This document shows positions 53,136-63,687 of a stretch of 64,000 nucleotides of DNA, piece by piece. The translations under genes and the position numbers were made by a program. This stretch comes from Pycnococcus provasolii (lineage: Eukaryota; Chlorophyta; Pseudoscourfieldiophyceae; Pseudoscourfieldiales; Pycnococcaceae), in assembly GCA_938743325.2 (NCBI GenBank), contig OW568862.1, positions 1,031,501-1,095,500 on the forward strand, read 5' to 3'. A model generated the notes under the pieces. The model saw nothing but the letters and a program-made list of their open reading frames with translations. It had not been told where the DNA came from and did no database searches. The first letter of the stretch is position 1, and each line of letters begins with the position of its first letter.

Positions 53136-53654
53136 ATGTCCGTCTCCCACTGTGTTTCGTCACACGTGTACGCGTGGGACGCTTCACTGGTGTCTCTGCT
53201 CTCTTCGGGCATCATCGACTCGTACAAGGTGCTTTCGACGGTGCACGGCCTCGGGGTATTGAGAGACTCATCTGTAGCAAACTCCTCCTCCTCTTTCCAC
53301 ACTCGTCCGGCCTCCCCCTCCTCATCAGTACCCTCAGCGATTACGCCTGCAATGTGCGCACTTGTCGCGTACGGAGCGCCGGACGACGCCTTGACACACA
53401 CAAATACGACGCGGGGGAGCACGGACCACGATCTCGAGGCGGAACCCAAGAGGTGCTTGCACCTACAAGGACAGCCATGCCACGCGATCACGCCAGTGGG
53501 CGCGAACACAACCGTTTTAGTCGCGAGAGGACTGCGATTGGGGGCATTTGTCGCTGAAACGAAACTAGGGTGGGTCGTTGCGACGTTCCGAGACAAAAGA
53601 CCGCAAACCATCTTGCCGCAAGTCGAGAGGGCTCTAGACACGCTCAGGAAGTAA
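53136..53654 (+). CDS. small protein of unknown function
   Basis: The protein is 172 aa from ATG 53136. It starts MSVSHCVSSHVYAWDASLVSLLSSG, has a Ser-rich linker at about 55-75, then an alpha/beta-like end (ANTTVLVARGLRLGAFVAETKLGWVVATF). I do not recognise it. A short adaptor or chaperone is possible, but nothing specific shows. It starts 248 bp from the WD-type gene on the other strand and ends 62 bp before the MFS gene stop. Confidence 0.5.
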   Translation: MSVSHCVSSHVYAWDASLVSLLSSGIIDSYKVLSTVHGLGVLRDSSVANSSSSFHTRPASPSSSVPSAITPAMCALVAYGAPDDALTHTNTTRGSTDHDLEAEPKRCLHLQGQPCHAITPVGANTTVLVARGLRLGAFVAETKLGWVVATFRDKRPQTILPQVERALDTLRK

Positions 53655-53716
53655 TCTGCGTTTGCTTTTCTCTTTTTCTTGTAACTTACAAAATTCTTAC
53701 AAAATTCTAGACAAGT

Positions 53717-55297
53717 CTACTCGGACAAGGCAGCTCTCCTGGAACACTTCGTGTATGGGCCTAGCGACCAACCAAACAGCGCGCAAACCAATCCGCAAGC
53801 CGCGCAAAGCCAGAGCGTCGTGCGGTAACACTGCGCTCCGTAGCAGTACAGACCGCCGCCGCCGCCGTCGCTGCTGTGCGCGTGTGCGTCATAAACCGAA
53901 CCGGCGATTGCATTCATCGTCGATCCTGCCACCGCGGGGGCGACGATGTGCCAACCCCAGTGCGTTGAGAATCTCCTCGTCCCGAAGAGCTCGGAGACGA
54001 TGGCGGGCGTTATACTCCACATGTTGCCGTAAGCAAAGCCAACGAGAAGGGCAGTCAGATAGAGTCCCGTCTCCCGTGTCGCGTGTTCGGTGGAATCTGC
54101 TCCTACAATTCCAGCGAGAAAGCCGGCGCTCAGAAATGCACCCGCGAAGCACACAAGGTACCCGCGCTGGAAATTCACGATGTCGCCGACGATGCCGGCC
54201 GCCGCCCGTCCACCCGCGTTCGCGAGGCTGATGAGCACGACAAGCCGCGCTTTGACGACTAGCGCATGCGAAACGCCGCCTCCGTCGGGCGAAGCGAGCA
54301 TGCTGCGTGTCCACGATCCCACATTATTGATGAGCATCAAGCCTGCGCCACATGCTGCGAAGAATGCGCCGAAATTGATCAGGAATCGAGAATCCTTGAG
54401 CAGCGCTAGAAGCGGTGCAACGACGGATTTGAAGAGTGACGCAGGTGTGTCGTCGCCGCCACTCGAGACTGGAGTACTGCTCGTGGCGTGTACCTTGGCA
54501 AGAGGCAGGACGCATGCGGCGACTGCGCCGGTGGAGGATGTGAAGAATGCGAGGAACGTGAGGAACTTGCTGACTTCGCCGTTCGCTAAGCCTGGCACCG
54601 CCTGCATGGCGGCTGTGCATATGGCTGCAGAGAGGCCGTAAAGCGCGACGAGAAGGCCGATCGTTCGTCCTCGCGACGCCGGCGTGCTTGCGCGCACGAG
54701 TGTGCCTAGCGTTGTGAGATAGAGTCCTCCTGAGCCGACTCCGGCAAGGAAGAGCGCCACCGCCGCGGGAGCAGCCGTCTCCTTGGGTCCCGAGGTTGTC
54801 GCGAGCGAGAGTCCGAAATACCCTACAAAGAGCGCAATCGCCCATATCGCGCACGATTTTTTGGGACCCAGCTGGTCGGCTACAGCGCCCTGCCAAGGTC
54901 CGTTCAAGTAGACGCCGAGATCGCCGATGAAGCCCACCTGTTCCACCTGCGCCTGCGTGAGTCTGAGCGCATCTTTGAGTCGATCTTCGTACGCGCCGAA
55001 GCTGTAGAGCGTTCCGGCGCCCACCATTGCGACGCACCCTACGAAGAAGACGAGAAGATCGCGCGGACTCGACACCAGTGCATCGTTGAAAAGAGCAGGA
55101 GATGTGGTTGGAGACAGCTCCCTCTCCATCACAGCAGGATTAGCGTCGCCACCAACCCGAAGCCCTGGAGTATCGCTTCCGTCCCCCCCACCCTCCAGGT
55201 CGTTGGAAGGCGAGGAGCGAGCAGATGGCTGAGATGGAGCGAGGAGCGGGACGGCTTCCCTCTCCATTGGAATGGAGTCCACGAAGTCGTCCACCAT
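53717..55297 (-). CDS. MFS transporter, Nodulin-like family
   Basis: The protein is 526 aa with ATG 55297. After a Ser/Gly-rich cytosolic segment (1-75), about twelve hydrophobic helices follow. The first part has GAGTLYSFGAYEDRLKDALRLTQAQVEQVGFIGDLG and NGPWQGAVADQLGPKK, which is the nodulin-like (NFD4/MCH1) branch signature with a G-x3-D-x2-G motif. A cytosolic loop of about 40 residues sits between helices 6 and 7. It should move a small organic molecule across a membrane; the substrate is not indicated by the sequence. Confidence 0.8.
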   Translation of the reverse strand: MVDDFVDSIPMEREAVPLLAPSQPSARSSPSNDLEGGGDGSDTPGLRVGGDANPAVMERELSPTTSPALFNDALVSSPRDLLVFFVGCVAMVGAGTLYSFGAYEDRLKDALRLTQAQVEQVGFIGDLGVYLNGPWQGAVADQLGPKKSCAIWAIALFVGYFGLSLATTSGPKETAAPAAVALFLAGVGSGGLYLTTLGTLVRASTPASRGRTIGLLVALYGLSAAICTAAMQAVPGLANGEVSKFLTFLAFFTSSTGAVAACVLPLAKVHATSSTPVSSGGDDTPASLFKSVVAPLLALLKDSRFLINFGAFFAACGAGLMLINNVGSWTRSMLASPDGGGVSHALVVKARLVVLISLANAGGRAAAGIVGDIVNFQRGYLVCFAGAFLSAGFLAGIVGADSTEHATRETGLYLTALLVGFAYGNMWSITPAIVSELFGTRRFSTHWGWHIVAPAVAGSTMNAIAGSVYDAHAHSSDGGGGGLYCYGAQCYRTTLWLCAACGLVCALFGWSLGPYTKCSRRAALSE

Positions 55298-55515
55298 ACC
55301 TAAACTTACCTACCAAATAAGGGAAGGGAATGACGGAAGAGGTTCCCGAGGAGGGGGACTACCAAACCCCGAATTCAAACTGACTGGTTTGGTTCAAATG
55401 AACCTATTGGAGTTTTGACTTTTGAGTGGGATTCTCCCGCCCCGGATCCGCATTCTCAATTCTGAATTCTCAATCCCAAAACCACAACAACTTGTGCGTG
55501 CAGCCTACTCTTAAC

Positions 55516-56799
55516 ATGTCCGCCCGTACTATGTCTCTTGCTCATCCGCGTCATCGATGTGCGCGTGTGGTCCCTTTAGGGTGTGCTCCTAGTAATAAGT
55601 CTAGGCGTGTGGGGGTGCTTTCTCAGTTTCCTGGGCATGGTCGTGGCCATGGCCGTGGCACATTCCCCCCCTCGTCTTGTCAGTCGCCCATCGTGCGATC
55701 GTCGTTGGGAGGACAACTGCAACGCCCTGCCGCCGAACACCGACTCGACAGTCAGAAAGATGCGTGGAAGTTGCACGCGGCTGCCGCAAACGCTGAGCCT
55801 GCGCCTGATAACAATAGCGATAGCAGCAGTGCGGCGGGAGCAAAGTCAGCACTCGCCACCATGGCTCTCTTCGTGATTGGCTGGTATGCGGCGAACTGCG
55901 CATTCAACATCGTCAACAAGCAAGCGCTGAACCTTCTCGGCTTGCCCTACTTCATCTCGCTGCTTGAGCTCGGCATTGGATGCCTGTGGATGCTAGGTGC
56001 TTGGGCAACGGGTGCCATCAAGCCGCCACCCAAAAAGGCATTCTCGAAGGAGTTCCTTATCGCACTGCTGCCCGTCTCCCTCTTCCACTGCGTCGGCCAC
56101 GTCGCGGCTTGCCTCAGCTTCTCGAAAATGGCGGTATCCTTCGGTCACGTCATCAAGTCCACCGAGCCCGTCTTCTCCGTGCTGCTCTCCGTCGTGTTTC
56201 TCGGCAAGGCCTTCCCGCTCGCCGTGTGGCTGAGCCTCATTCCCATCGTCGCCGGCGCGTCGGTGAGCGCGATGAAGGAACTTTCGTTCAGCCTCGCAGG
56301 AACGAATCTCGCGCTGCTCTCCAACGTCGCCATGGCGATGCGGTCTGTGGCGTCGAAAAAGGCGCTCGAGGACTTCCAGATGGTGAAGGGCGTGAATCTG
56401 TACGCTTTCATGTCCTTCGTCAGCCTCGCCTATCTCATTCCCGTCGCGATCGTCGTCGAGGGACACCTCTGGCAAGAAACGTTCGATCGCGTCATCGCCG
56501 CGTCCGCGACAAAGTCATTCGACATCCTCGGCCTCGCGCAGCTCAGCGGCCCGATCGGACTCGCCATCCTGCTCACCGTAACGGGCATCTTCTACCACCT
56601 CTACAACCAGCTCAGCTACGACACGATGGACACCATGAATGCCGTGTCGTTCTCAGTGGCAAACACGATGAAGAGAGTGGCGGTCATCGTCAGCTCCGTG
56701 CTCTTCTTCCAGAATCCTGTCAGTCCGATGAACTGGCTCGGAATCGCAGTGGCAGTTGCTGGTACGTACGCGTACTCCGTCGCAGCAAGGAAGAAGTAA
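55516..56799 (+). CDS. plastid phosphate translocator, GPT-like
   Basis: The protein is 427 aa from ATG 55516. The N-terminal 110 residues are a long plastid transit peptide rich in Ser, Arg and Pro. The mature part is a ten-helix triose-phosphate/nucleotide-sugar translocator-family protein. It has NIVNKQ, HVIKSTEPVFSVLLSVVFLGK (substrate-binding Lys region) and the NTMKRVAVIVSSVLFF block near the end, with the Lys-Arg pair. The NTMKR motif and the VSPMNWLG segment are most like glucose-6-phosphate or triose-phosphate translocators. It exchanges phosphate with phosphorylated C3/C6 compounds across the plastid inner membrane. The exact substrate is uncertain. Confidence 0.85.
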   Translation: MSARTMSLAHPRHRCARVVPLGCAPSNKSRRVGVLSQFPGHGRGHGRGTFPPSSCQSPIVRSSLGGQLQRPAAEHRLDSQKDAWKLHAAAANAEPAPDNNSDSSSAAGAKSALATMALFVIGWYAANCAFNIVNKQALNLLGLPYFISLLELGIGCLWMLGAWATGAIKPPPKKAFSKEFLIALLPVSLFHCVGHVAACLSFSKMAVSFGHVIKSTEPVFSVLLSVVFLGKAFPLAVWLSLIPIVAGASVSAMKELSFSLAGTNLALLSNVAMAMRSVASKKALEDFQMVKGVNLYAFMSFVSLAYLIPVAIVVEGHLWQETFDRVIAASATKSFDILGLAQLSGPIGLAILLTVTGIFYHLYNQLSYDTMDTMNAVSFSVANTMKRVAVIVSSVLFFQNPVSPMNWLGIAVAVAGTYAYSVAARKK

Positions 56800-57042
56800 G
56801 TAAGGTTAAGTGAGCATGAAGTAAGGTGACCTGAACATATATATATCGGAGAAATGTGACGGCGGTGTAGAGGAAATAATGATTAGAAAGATGAACAAAA
56901 ATCGGATCTTTTTTTGTAACACCCTCAAACTTCACACACAACAAATTGACAAACTTCACACACAACAAATTGACAAATTCAAATGCAACACTTTTCCATC
57001 CACCCAATTCGACGAATGCGTATCTGAGTATCTCCCACCCTA

Positions 57043-60000
57043 CTACTTCCTGAGTGAATTCTTGAGGTCCGCTATCACCGTCTCGAGCTCGGCGATGCGC
57101 GTCATGGCGCCTGCTACGTCGCTCGGCGCACTCGGCATACGGGTGCTCGGACGCACCAATTCGCCCACCTTCTTTCCTCGGCGAATCGATTCCCTAGTGA
57201 GCGATTGGCGGTTGCTGCGTTGCAGCTGACGCTTGCGGTCCGCCACTTCACGCTCCTGGCTCGCGAAGCCCGTCGACGTCAAGAACAGGCACCAGTATGC
57301 AATCATCTTTGCAACGTCCTGGATGATGAACCAAATGATCACGTACAGCCACGTGAGGGCACACAGCTTCCACGATATGCCTTCCATATCCGGAAGAGGC
57401 CAGTAACGAGCGAGCAGCGTGCTCGTAACCATGGCGACGATCGCGGCAATCGTCAGCTTCAAGCCCGGCCTACGAGAGAAGAATGGGCCGTGCGTGCGCG
57501 CAGCAAACACCGTGAGGAAGTCCGACAGAGACACCTTAAGGTACATCATAGCCTGCACCTGCAGGTAGTCGAGTGGCTCAAGTCCCAGCTTGGCGAACCA
57601 ACCGTGCGGATTGTGCGAATCGAGGCCCAGGTCGAGAAGGATTAGGCTGGACGCGAGAGCGATTGATCCGGCCACGATTGCCACTATGAACACCTGACCA
57701 AGATCCCAAACCTCCGGTTTGCGACTCGCCTTGACGTGATCGTACGCAATCGAGATGATGCACCCGTCGTTGAGGATTGTGATGATCACCAGGGCAGTCA
57801 CGGGCATCTTGAAATACTTTGCGTCGAATCCATCCCAGTACAGCGAAGGGTGCATGCACGTGACGGCGAAGAAGAAGAAGAACAGCAGCTGGAAGGTGCA
57901 CGCGATGCGGTAAATGACATAGTTCTTCATGCGCTGGAAAATCTCGCGCGAGTACAGGATGGCGGTGACAATCGTGCTCAGCCCGGGTGCCGTGAGGACG
58001 ATGTCCGCCGCCGCGCAGGCGGCGTCGGTCGCGCCCTGCACAGCCACGCCAATGTCGGCACGCTTCAGCGCAGGTGCGTCGTTCACCCCGTCGCCCGTCA
58101 TCCCGCACATCCATCCCTTCTGGCGAAGGATCTCGACGATGATGAACTTGTGATCGGGGAACACCTGTGCGAACCCATCTGCGCTCTCAACTATCTCACC
58201 GTAGTCTTGGCCGAGAACCCTCGATCCGATTGCCTGCTCACCGGTTGGCAAGTCCTCGGGCGTGACGATATTCATGCCCATACCAAGGACGCGGCACGTC
58301 TCGATGGCAATCGCCTGCTGATCTCCTGTTATCATCTTCACCTCAATACCGTAGTGGCCAGCGCGCTCGATCGTCGACTTGGTGTCCGGGCGAGGTGGGT
58401 CGAGGAACGTGAGAATGCCCATCATCTCCCACGTGTCACCCGCGGTGCTGCTCGCGTCCTCGCTGCCCACCTTGGAAGCCTTGGCAACTGCTAGCGATCG
58501 AATCCCGCGCGTGGCGAGGTCCACAACCTTCGCGTTGAATGCATCCTCAATCTCCGCCTTGTTTTTGCAGAGATCTAGGACAATCTGAGGCGCTCCCTTG
58601 GTTACCTTGAAGACGCTTCCGTCCGGCGCGCGAATCGTCGCGCATGTGCGCTTAATCGCTGGATCGAAGGGCATGTAGTCGAGCTGCGTGAATGCGTCGA
58701 GAGGCTTGAGGTCTATCGCGTTCAGTGTCAGCGTGTCCAAAGCATCTTTGGCCGGCTCCTTCCATTTCGCGGCGAGCGCCGCGGCCTGCAGCACGTGATT
58801 ACGTGTGAGACCGGGGGAGAATGTCGGCAGGTCGTCCTGCAGAACCATCTTATTCATCGTCAGCGTTCCCGTCTTGTCGCTGCACAGCATGTTCATGCCC
58901 GCGAGCTGCTCGATGGATGTCAGGCGCGTGACGATCGCCTTCTCGTCAGCCAGCATGCGGCATCCGAGTGCCATGGTGGTGGTGCACACCACCTGCATCG
59001 CGATGGGAATGGACGCGATGAGAAGCACGACGCAGAACGCAATCGCCTCGAGGATGTCCTCGCCATGCAGCAGGAGGTATCCCAGCGTGATGGAGACCGC
59101 GACGATGCTGAGTCCCATGAGACCGAACGTGATTCGCAGAATGATTTTCTGGAAGTGGCCCATCTCGTCAACGGATTGGATGAGCGCCGCCGTTTTCCCG
59201 AAGAACGTTTCACCACCCGTGGCGCACACCATCGCTTCCACCTCACCTCGTGTGACATTGGATCCCATTTTTGCGACGTCTCCCGCACGCATCGTCACGG
59301 GAAGCGACTCGCCCGTCAGAGCTGCCTGATCCACCTCGATGGGTGCGCCGGGTAGAATCTCGCAATCTGCCGCAACTGCCGCGCCGGCTGACAGCGTGAT
59401 GATGTCACCCGGCACGAGCAGGCTGGCATTGATGGTCTTGAAGATCCCGTCGCGCTTCACCTGAGCCTCTGGCTTGAGAGCAGCCTTGAGAGCCGCCACG
59501 GCATTGCCCGCCTTGTGGTCCTCGTACCAGCCGACGAATCCGTTGAGAAGCTGCAGGACGAGAAGAATGAGGAGATCGGGCACATCCTTGATTATCGCCT
59601 CGACAAGGATTGCGAGCCAAATCATGATTGGCATAGGTCCAGTGAACTCCTTGACGAGTTTCACCCATGGCGAGACGGTCTTTTCCACGAGCTCGTTCGG
59701 TCCAAACTGTTGTTATTATTATTCATTAAAAGGAAATGATGAAATTGGGTTGGTTGGGTTGGGTTGGTTGTGCATGCATTGTGTAAGTCAATTTGTTGTT
59801 GTGCATCATTCTGAGTGTGGTAGGCCGAGCCCAAGATAACAAAGGAACGAGGCAGACTCGTTCGTTCGTCGCAATCAACTTACCAGTCCGATGCGTCGTT
59901 CCGCCTCTTCGGTGGTGAGTCCTGTTTCCACGCTAGTGTCGAAGAGGGTTGCCTTGGGCACGGCGTCTGGTCCCTGTTGTGGTAATTCATTCGTAGCGCA

Positions 60001-60298
60001 GTAGTAGCGAGCGGTGAGGGAAAGAAAGTGGTGAGCGTGTGCCTTTCATTCATAACAAGAGGAAAGAAGAAGAAGGAAGAAAGTAAAGTCCGTCGCAGAC
60101 AAACAAAGGAGACAAGGAGACTGCTGCGTGCGTGCGTGGATGATCACACACACCAAAAACAAAAACTCAAAAAGCGCGACATACAACAGGAAAACAAGGT
60201 GTACGACATACCTTTCCGTAGAATGCGTCTGGGTCGGTGACGGGGAGCAGCAATGGCGCGGAGAGACCACCGGAACCGGCGGCGGCGGGAGAGGCCAT
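57043..60298 (-). CDS. PMA1: plasma-membrane H+-ATPase (P3A type)
   Basis: Three exons: 60212-60298 (29 codons), 59884-59973 (30 codons) and 57043-59706 (887 codons plus stop), with introns of 238 and 177 nt and GT-AG ends. The phase is kept and the protein is 946 aa, normal for the family. The start MASPAAAGSGG leads to EERRIGL (here EAERRIGL) and FGPNEL, the usual beginning of the P3A ATPase. Key parts are TGESLPV (about residue 189), CSDKTGTLTMNKM with the phosphorylated Asp (about 335), and MTGDGVNDAPALKRADIG (about 595). Ten membrane helices are expected. It pumps protons out of the cell to energise transport. The C-terminal 80 residues are basic and may be autoinhibitory. Confidence 0.93.
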
Positions 60299-60824
60299 TG
60301 ACGATGATGTCACGGCGATGGAATGAAAACACGAAACACGAAGAGTGAGTTTCCACCTCCTTATCCTTGATTGAGCGCGTCGGTTGGCTGGTTGGGGGGA
60401 CTCAACAACAACGGCAGGGGGGGGACTCGAAATCGATATCGATACCTTTTTTTTTTCCCCAAGTCTTGTCGTCGCATTATTAGGGTTAGGGTTATGGTCT
60501 TATGGAGGATTTTAATGGATTATTCATTCTTGCGTTTGTGCGTGGATTATTGGTGATTCCTTATTACGTGATGTGACGCGTATCTATTGTTGCGTGGAGT
60601 ATTGGTGATTCCTTATTACGTGACGTGACGCGTATCTAACTATCTATTTGTTTGCTGTGTTCTGCGCACACTACGACGAGCGGCTGAGCGGCACTACGCA
60701 CGCGCTCACGCGTAGGCGCCATCATCGCGAGTAGTAGCAAAGTCCTAGTGGCACTAGTACAAAGTTCTGTGGTAACTGTTTTTGGTGGTAACTTTTACTA
60801 CATCCTTGTAACTTTGTGAACTTT
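60299..60824. other. upstream region of the H+-ATPase gene
   Basis: It contains a TTAGGG-type block at 60480-60493 and a 47-bp sequence duplicated in tandem (60540-60586 and 60592-60638). No gene is supported. Confidence 0.6.
60540..60638. promoter_or_regulatory. duplicated 47-bp element with ACGTGA/TGACG cores
   Basis: The two copies at 60540-60586 and 60592-60638 differ at about three bases. Each includes ttattacgtga and tgacgcg, which resemble bZIP/CREB-type sites. They lie about 240-340 bp upstream of the H+-ATPase ATG. Confidence 0.55.
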
Positions 60825-62033
60825 TTACTCGATGCTCGTGTACCGCCTTGGCACTGGCCGCGACGATGCGATATGGTGGTGGTGGTGCGATGATGGTGGT
60901 GATCGTGCCTCCTCCTGCTGGTCCATGGGACTCAGGCCGCGACGACACACAGGGCAAGTCGGCTGGCGGATTAGCCAAGGCCACGCACAATGCGTGTGCA
61001 TTTCATGCTTGCATGGCAAGATGCAAACACGCTGGCCTGGCAACATGTCGTCGAGGCAAATCGGACAGACAATCTCCTCCACCACACGTGAAGATTCCTC
61101 CTCCTCGTCGTCGTCGTCACCCTTCTTCGTTGTCGAAGGAGGAGGACGAGTGGGCGGTGCGTAAGTCACCACCGAAACGGCACGGCGAATCCATTGCCGA
61201 TTTGTTGACACTCGACGTGTACTCATCGGCGGCGGATGCGGTGTACGCTGCGGATGATGCGAATGCGAACGAGAGTGGTGCTGTGACGTCGCCGTGCGCC
61301 AAGGATTCGGAATTCGACGACCGTCGTCCAGAAAGTCAGGCTCGTCGTCGTCGTCGTCGCTCGATGTGTCACCTGTGTCGTTAACAATAGAGTCGTCCCA
61401 AAATCGCCACGTCGGCGACGACGACGACGGTGGCACATTGTTGTTTGTTGTCGTCGTCGTGGATTCCGTAGGAGGAGTAGCAGTCGAATTGCTCAATGCG
61501 AAGATCGCTGCCTGGAGAGCGGCACGTTGCCTGCGCCTCCTCCTTCGCCTTTGATCCCTCAGCACACCGCGCATGGCGTTGGTGAAGAGGCGCAGAACGA
61601 CCACGGCGCAGCTCGATGTTGCTGCAACGACGGCGACGATGAGCGCACAAACTCCCGCGATTTCCAGAGCGCGGAACCAACTCACGCTTGTGTGCATCGT
61701 GGTGGATGGTATCGTCGTTGGCACCGGTGCCTCCCCGTATCGGTGCAGTATCATCGTTTCCTCAGCAGATTGCGCGAATAGTGACCCCATCATCATCAAA
61801 TCACCGTCGTCGTTTTCCCCTGTGACTGTCAATTCCTCCTCGTGTTCATCTTCCGGCGCCGGTGCTCCTCCACCTCCTCCGTATTTCCTAGTCATATGAT
61901 GAACCAGATCGAGGCCCGCAGTGGCACCTTCCAACGACGAAGAGGCGAGTGCGACTTGTGGCACGACGACGACGAGGTGAATCAGCTGCAGTGATGCCAC
62001 CATTACCCACATGCAGAAGAATAGCAGCGTCAT
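60825..62033 (-). CDS. RING-H2 membrane protein, probable E3 ligase
   Basis: The protein is 402 aa from ATG 62033; the frame is open further upstream from a GTG, which I reject. It has a signal-like hydrophobic start (MTLLFFCMWVMVASLQLI), a lumenal part rich in Asp/Glu, and a transmembrane helix at about 128-155 (ALEIAGVCALIVAVVAA). Then follows an Arg-rich stop-transfer region and a long low-complexity cytosolic part. The RING-H2 finger is at about 320-365: CPICLDDML ... CILPCKHEMHTHC ... CPVC. That supports a ubiquitin-ligase role at an endomembrane. His and Asp runs are visible. Confidence 0.8.
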   Translation of the reverse strand: MTLLFFCMWVMVASLQLIHLVVVVPQVALASSSLEGATAGLDLVHHMTRKYGGGGGAPAPEDEHEEELTVTGENDDGDLMMMGSLFAQSAEETMILHRYGEAPVPTTIPSTTMHTSVSWFRALEIAGVCALIVAVVAATSSCAVVVLRLFTNAMRGVLRDQRRRRRRRQRAALQAAIFALSNSTATPPTESTTTTTNNNVPPSSSSPTWRFWDDSIVNDTGDTSSDDDDDEPDFLDDGRRIPNPWRTATSQHHSRSHSHHPQRTPHPPPMSTRRVSTNRQWIRRAVSVVTYAPPTRPPPSTTKKGDDDDEEEESSRVVEEIVCPICLDDMLPGQRVCILPCKHEMHTHCAWPWLIRQPTCPVCRRGLSPMDQQEEARSPPSSHHHHHIASSRPVPRRYTSIE

Positions 62034-62478
62034 CGCTGCTACTGAATGTTGAATGACAAGATAAGACTGTTGACAACAAGATGATATATATAAGGTAATG
62101 AGGATAACACAGGCGCCGACGACGATAAAGTGCACTACTATAGAGTACTATAGGACTATGTTACTCGGACAGCCATAGACGACCAAAAACACACTTGTAA
62201 GCGGTGAGAATTCTCGAAGCCTCTCTCTCTCGGAATCTCGGAGCACGCGAAATATGAACAGACCGAATGGCAATGCGACGAAGGCTTTGGAGTCGGGGTT
62301 TCCCCGGGGTGGGATTTTAGTTGGTAATTCGGGGATGGGATGATCGACAGCTTGCAAGGCTGTCGTCCGTAGACGACGCATCTTCACTCGAGCAGGAAGA
62401 GGAGCTTACAAGACGCGAGCAAGAGCTGCGAGCAGCCCTTGCTGACGTTGGCCGTGCGCGTGCGCGAATTGCATTCTG
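62034..62478. other. spacer with TCGGGGTTT-like sequences
   Basis: It lies upstream of the RING gene and at the 3' end of the ZPR1-like gene. A tatatata run near 62085-62092 and two TTCGGGG-like sequences (about 62293 and 62327) are visible. No gene is supported. Confidence 0.5.
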
Positions 62479-63396
62479 CTATGACTTCGCCGCCTTGGCT
62501 TCTTTCAGCATGTCGGAGAACTCCCCTCCCTCCTCGCCGAGCAGTCCGATGAACTCTGGCGTCGTGTACAAGCCGAGATTCTCGTACCCGAGCTTGCTCT
62601 CGCTCGCACCAGGCTCGTCCAAGTACACCACCTCCACGCCCTCCATGGGCCGGAACGTCGACTTCCCGGAAGGGTCTGTAATAATCCACGTCCACGGATG
62701 TTCCACGTCCAGCAGCACGTTCAGGGCCACGCACGTCTCCATCAGCTTGATTTTGTACTCGTCGGCATTCTCCATGCCGTCGCAGAACCCTTCGCGCACG
62801 TGCGTTCCAAGGTTGAAGACTGCGCTGCTAATGTGGTTGTAGACGGCGTCCACCTTACGCGCGCCATCCGCACCCACCTCAAATTCCAACTCAGGAATTT
62901 CCGCGCGCGCCTCCTGCGACTTGAGGCACACGCGCCATAGGTCCTCCGTGGTTCTGATTCGGCAGATTAGCCGCATAGGCCGCAGGTCGTCTTCGTCAGG
63001 CTCGGGCGCCTTTTTGACGAACGTGCGCATGTACCTCTCCTCGTTGCGGTACATGGGCGCAGCCTGCTTTCCCTTCCCACTACTCTCCTCATCCTTCTGC
63101 TTCTGCTGCTGCTCGGTGAGCGCCCTCTCCTCGATGACGACCGTAGGTAGCGCCCTGAGGAATTCGACGAAGTCTCCCTGCAGTCCGTCCTCGAGCTCGT
63201 TCACGTCCTCGTACCCGAGGTTGTGGCTGATGAACTGCGCGAGGTTGGCGACGCTGATGGACTGTTCGTTGGGGAACTGCGTGAGCACCTGTTCGAGTTC
63301 GAGGTTAATGCGTTCGACTTCCTGGTGTCCGAGGTGAGGTCCCAATATAACGTGAGGCTTCTTGAAAGAGTCATCCCCGGAGGTGGAGTCCGCCAT
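62479..63396 (-). CDS. ZPR1-domain-like protein, zinc fingers absent
   Basis: The protein is 305 aa with ATG 63396. The second half (about 150-260) resembles the alpha/beta domain of ZPR1: RPMRLICRIRTTEDLWR, then IPELEFEVGADGARKVDAVYNHI and HPWTWIITDPSGKSTFRPMEGVEVV. ZPR1 proteins usually pair each such domain with a C4 zinc finger and bind eEF1A. No CxxC pair is seen here, so this would be a single-domain relative. The N-terminal half is helical and carries a Gln/Lys/Glu linker. The assignment is tentative. Confidence 0.5.
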   Translation of the reverse strand: MADSTSGDDSFKKPHVILGPHLGHQEVERINLELEQVLTQFPNEQSISVANLAQFISHNLGYEDVNELEDGLQGDFVEFLRALPTVVIEERALTEQQQKQKDEESSGKGKQAAPMYRNEERYMRTFVKKAPEPDEDDLRPMRLICRIRTTEDLWRVCLKSQEARAEIPELEFEVGADGARKVDAVYNHISSAVFNLGTHVREGFCDGMENADEYKIKLMETCVALNVLLDVEHPWTWIITDPSGKSTFRPMEGVEVVYLDEPGASESKLGYENLGLYTTPEFIGLLGEEGGEFSDMLKEAKAAKS

Positions 63397-63538
63397 TATG
63401 ACTGACGAGAAAATGAAAGGATAGGAAATGGCCGAGCCGCCACCAACTCGTTGGTTGATGACCACAGCCCCAGGGGGGAGTTTTGTGGGGGGGGGAACCA
63501 GAACCTGCCAAAAAATTCCTTCAGGTTCAGGGAGAGTT

Positions 63539-63570
63539 GGTTAGGGTTAGGGTTAGGGTTAGGATTAGGG
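63539..63570. repeat. TTAGGG telomere-like repeats
   Basis: Four and a half ggttag/ttaggg units, the last with one change (ggattaggg), lie upstream of the ZPR1-like gene on its 5' side. Confidence 0.9.
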
Positions 63571-63628
63571 ATTTGTTTTTACCACCTACTTACAGGTTTC
63601 GTTGAGGTCTGTTTCGTTGGCATTCACA

Positions 63629-63687
63629 GCACGGCAAAGCACGGCACAGGCCACGGCACAGCACAGCACAGCACAGCACAGCACAGC
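63629..63687. repeat. GCACA-type tandem repeat
   Basis: Degenerate ggcaca then six exact gcaca units lie in tandem, directly before an ATG at 63688. Confidence 0.85.
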
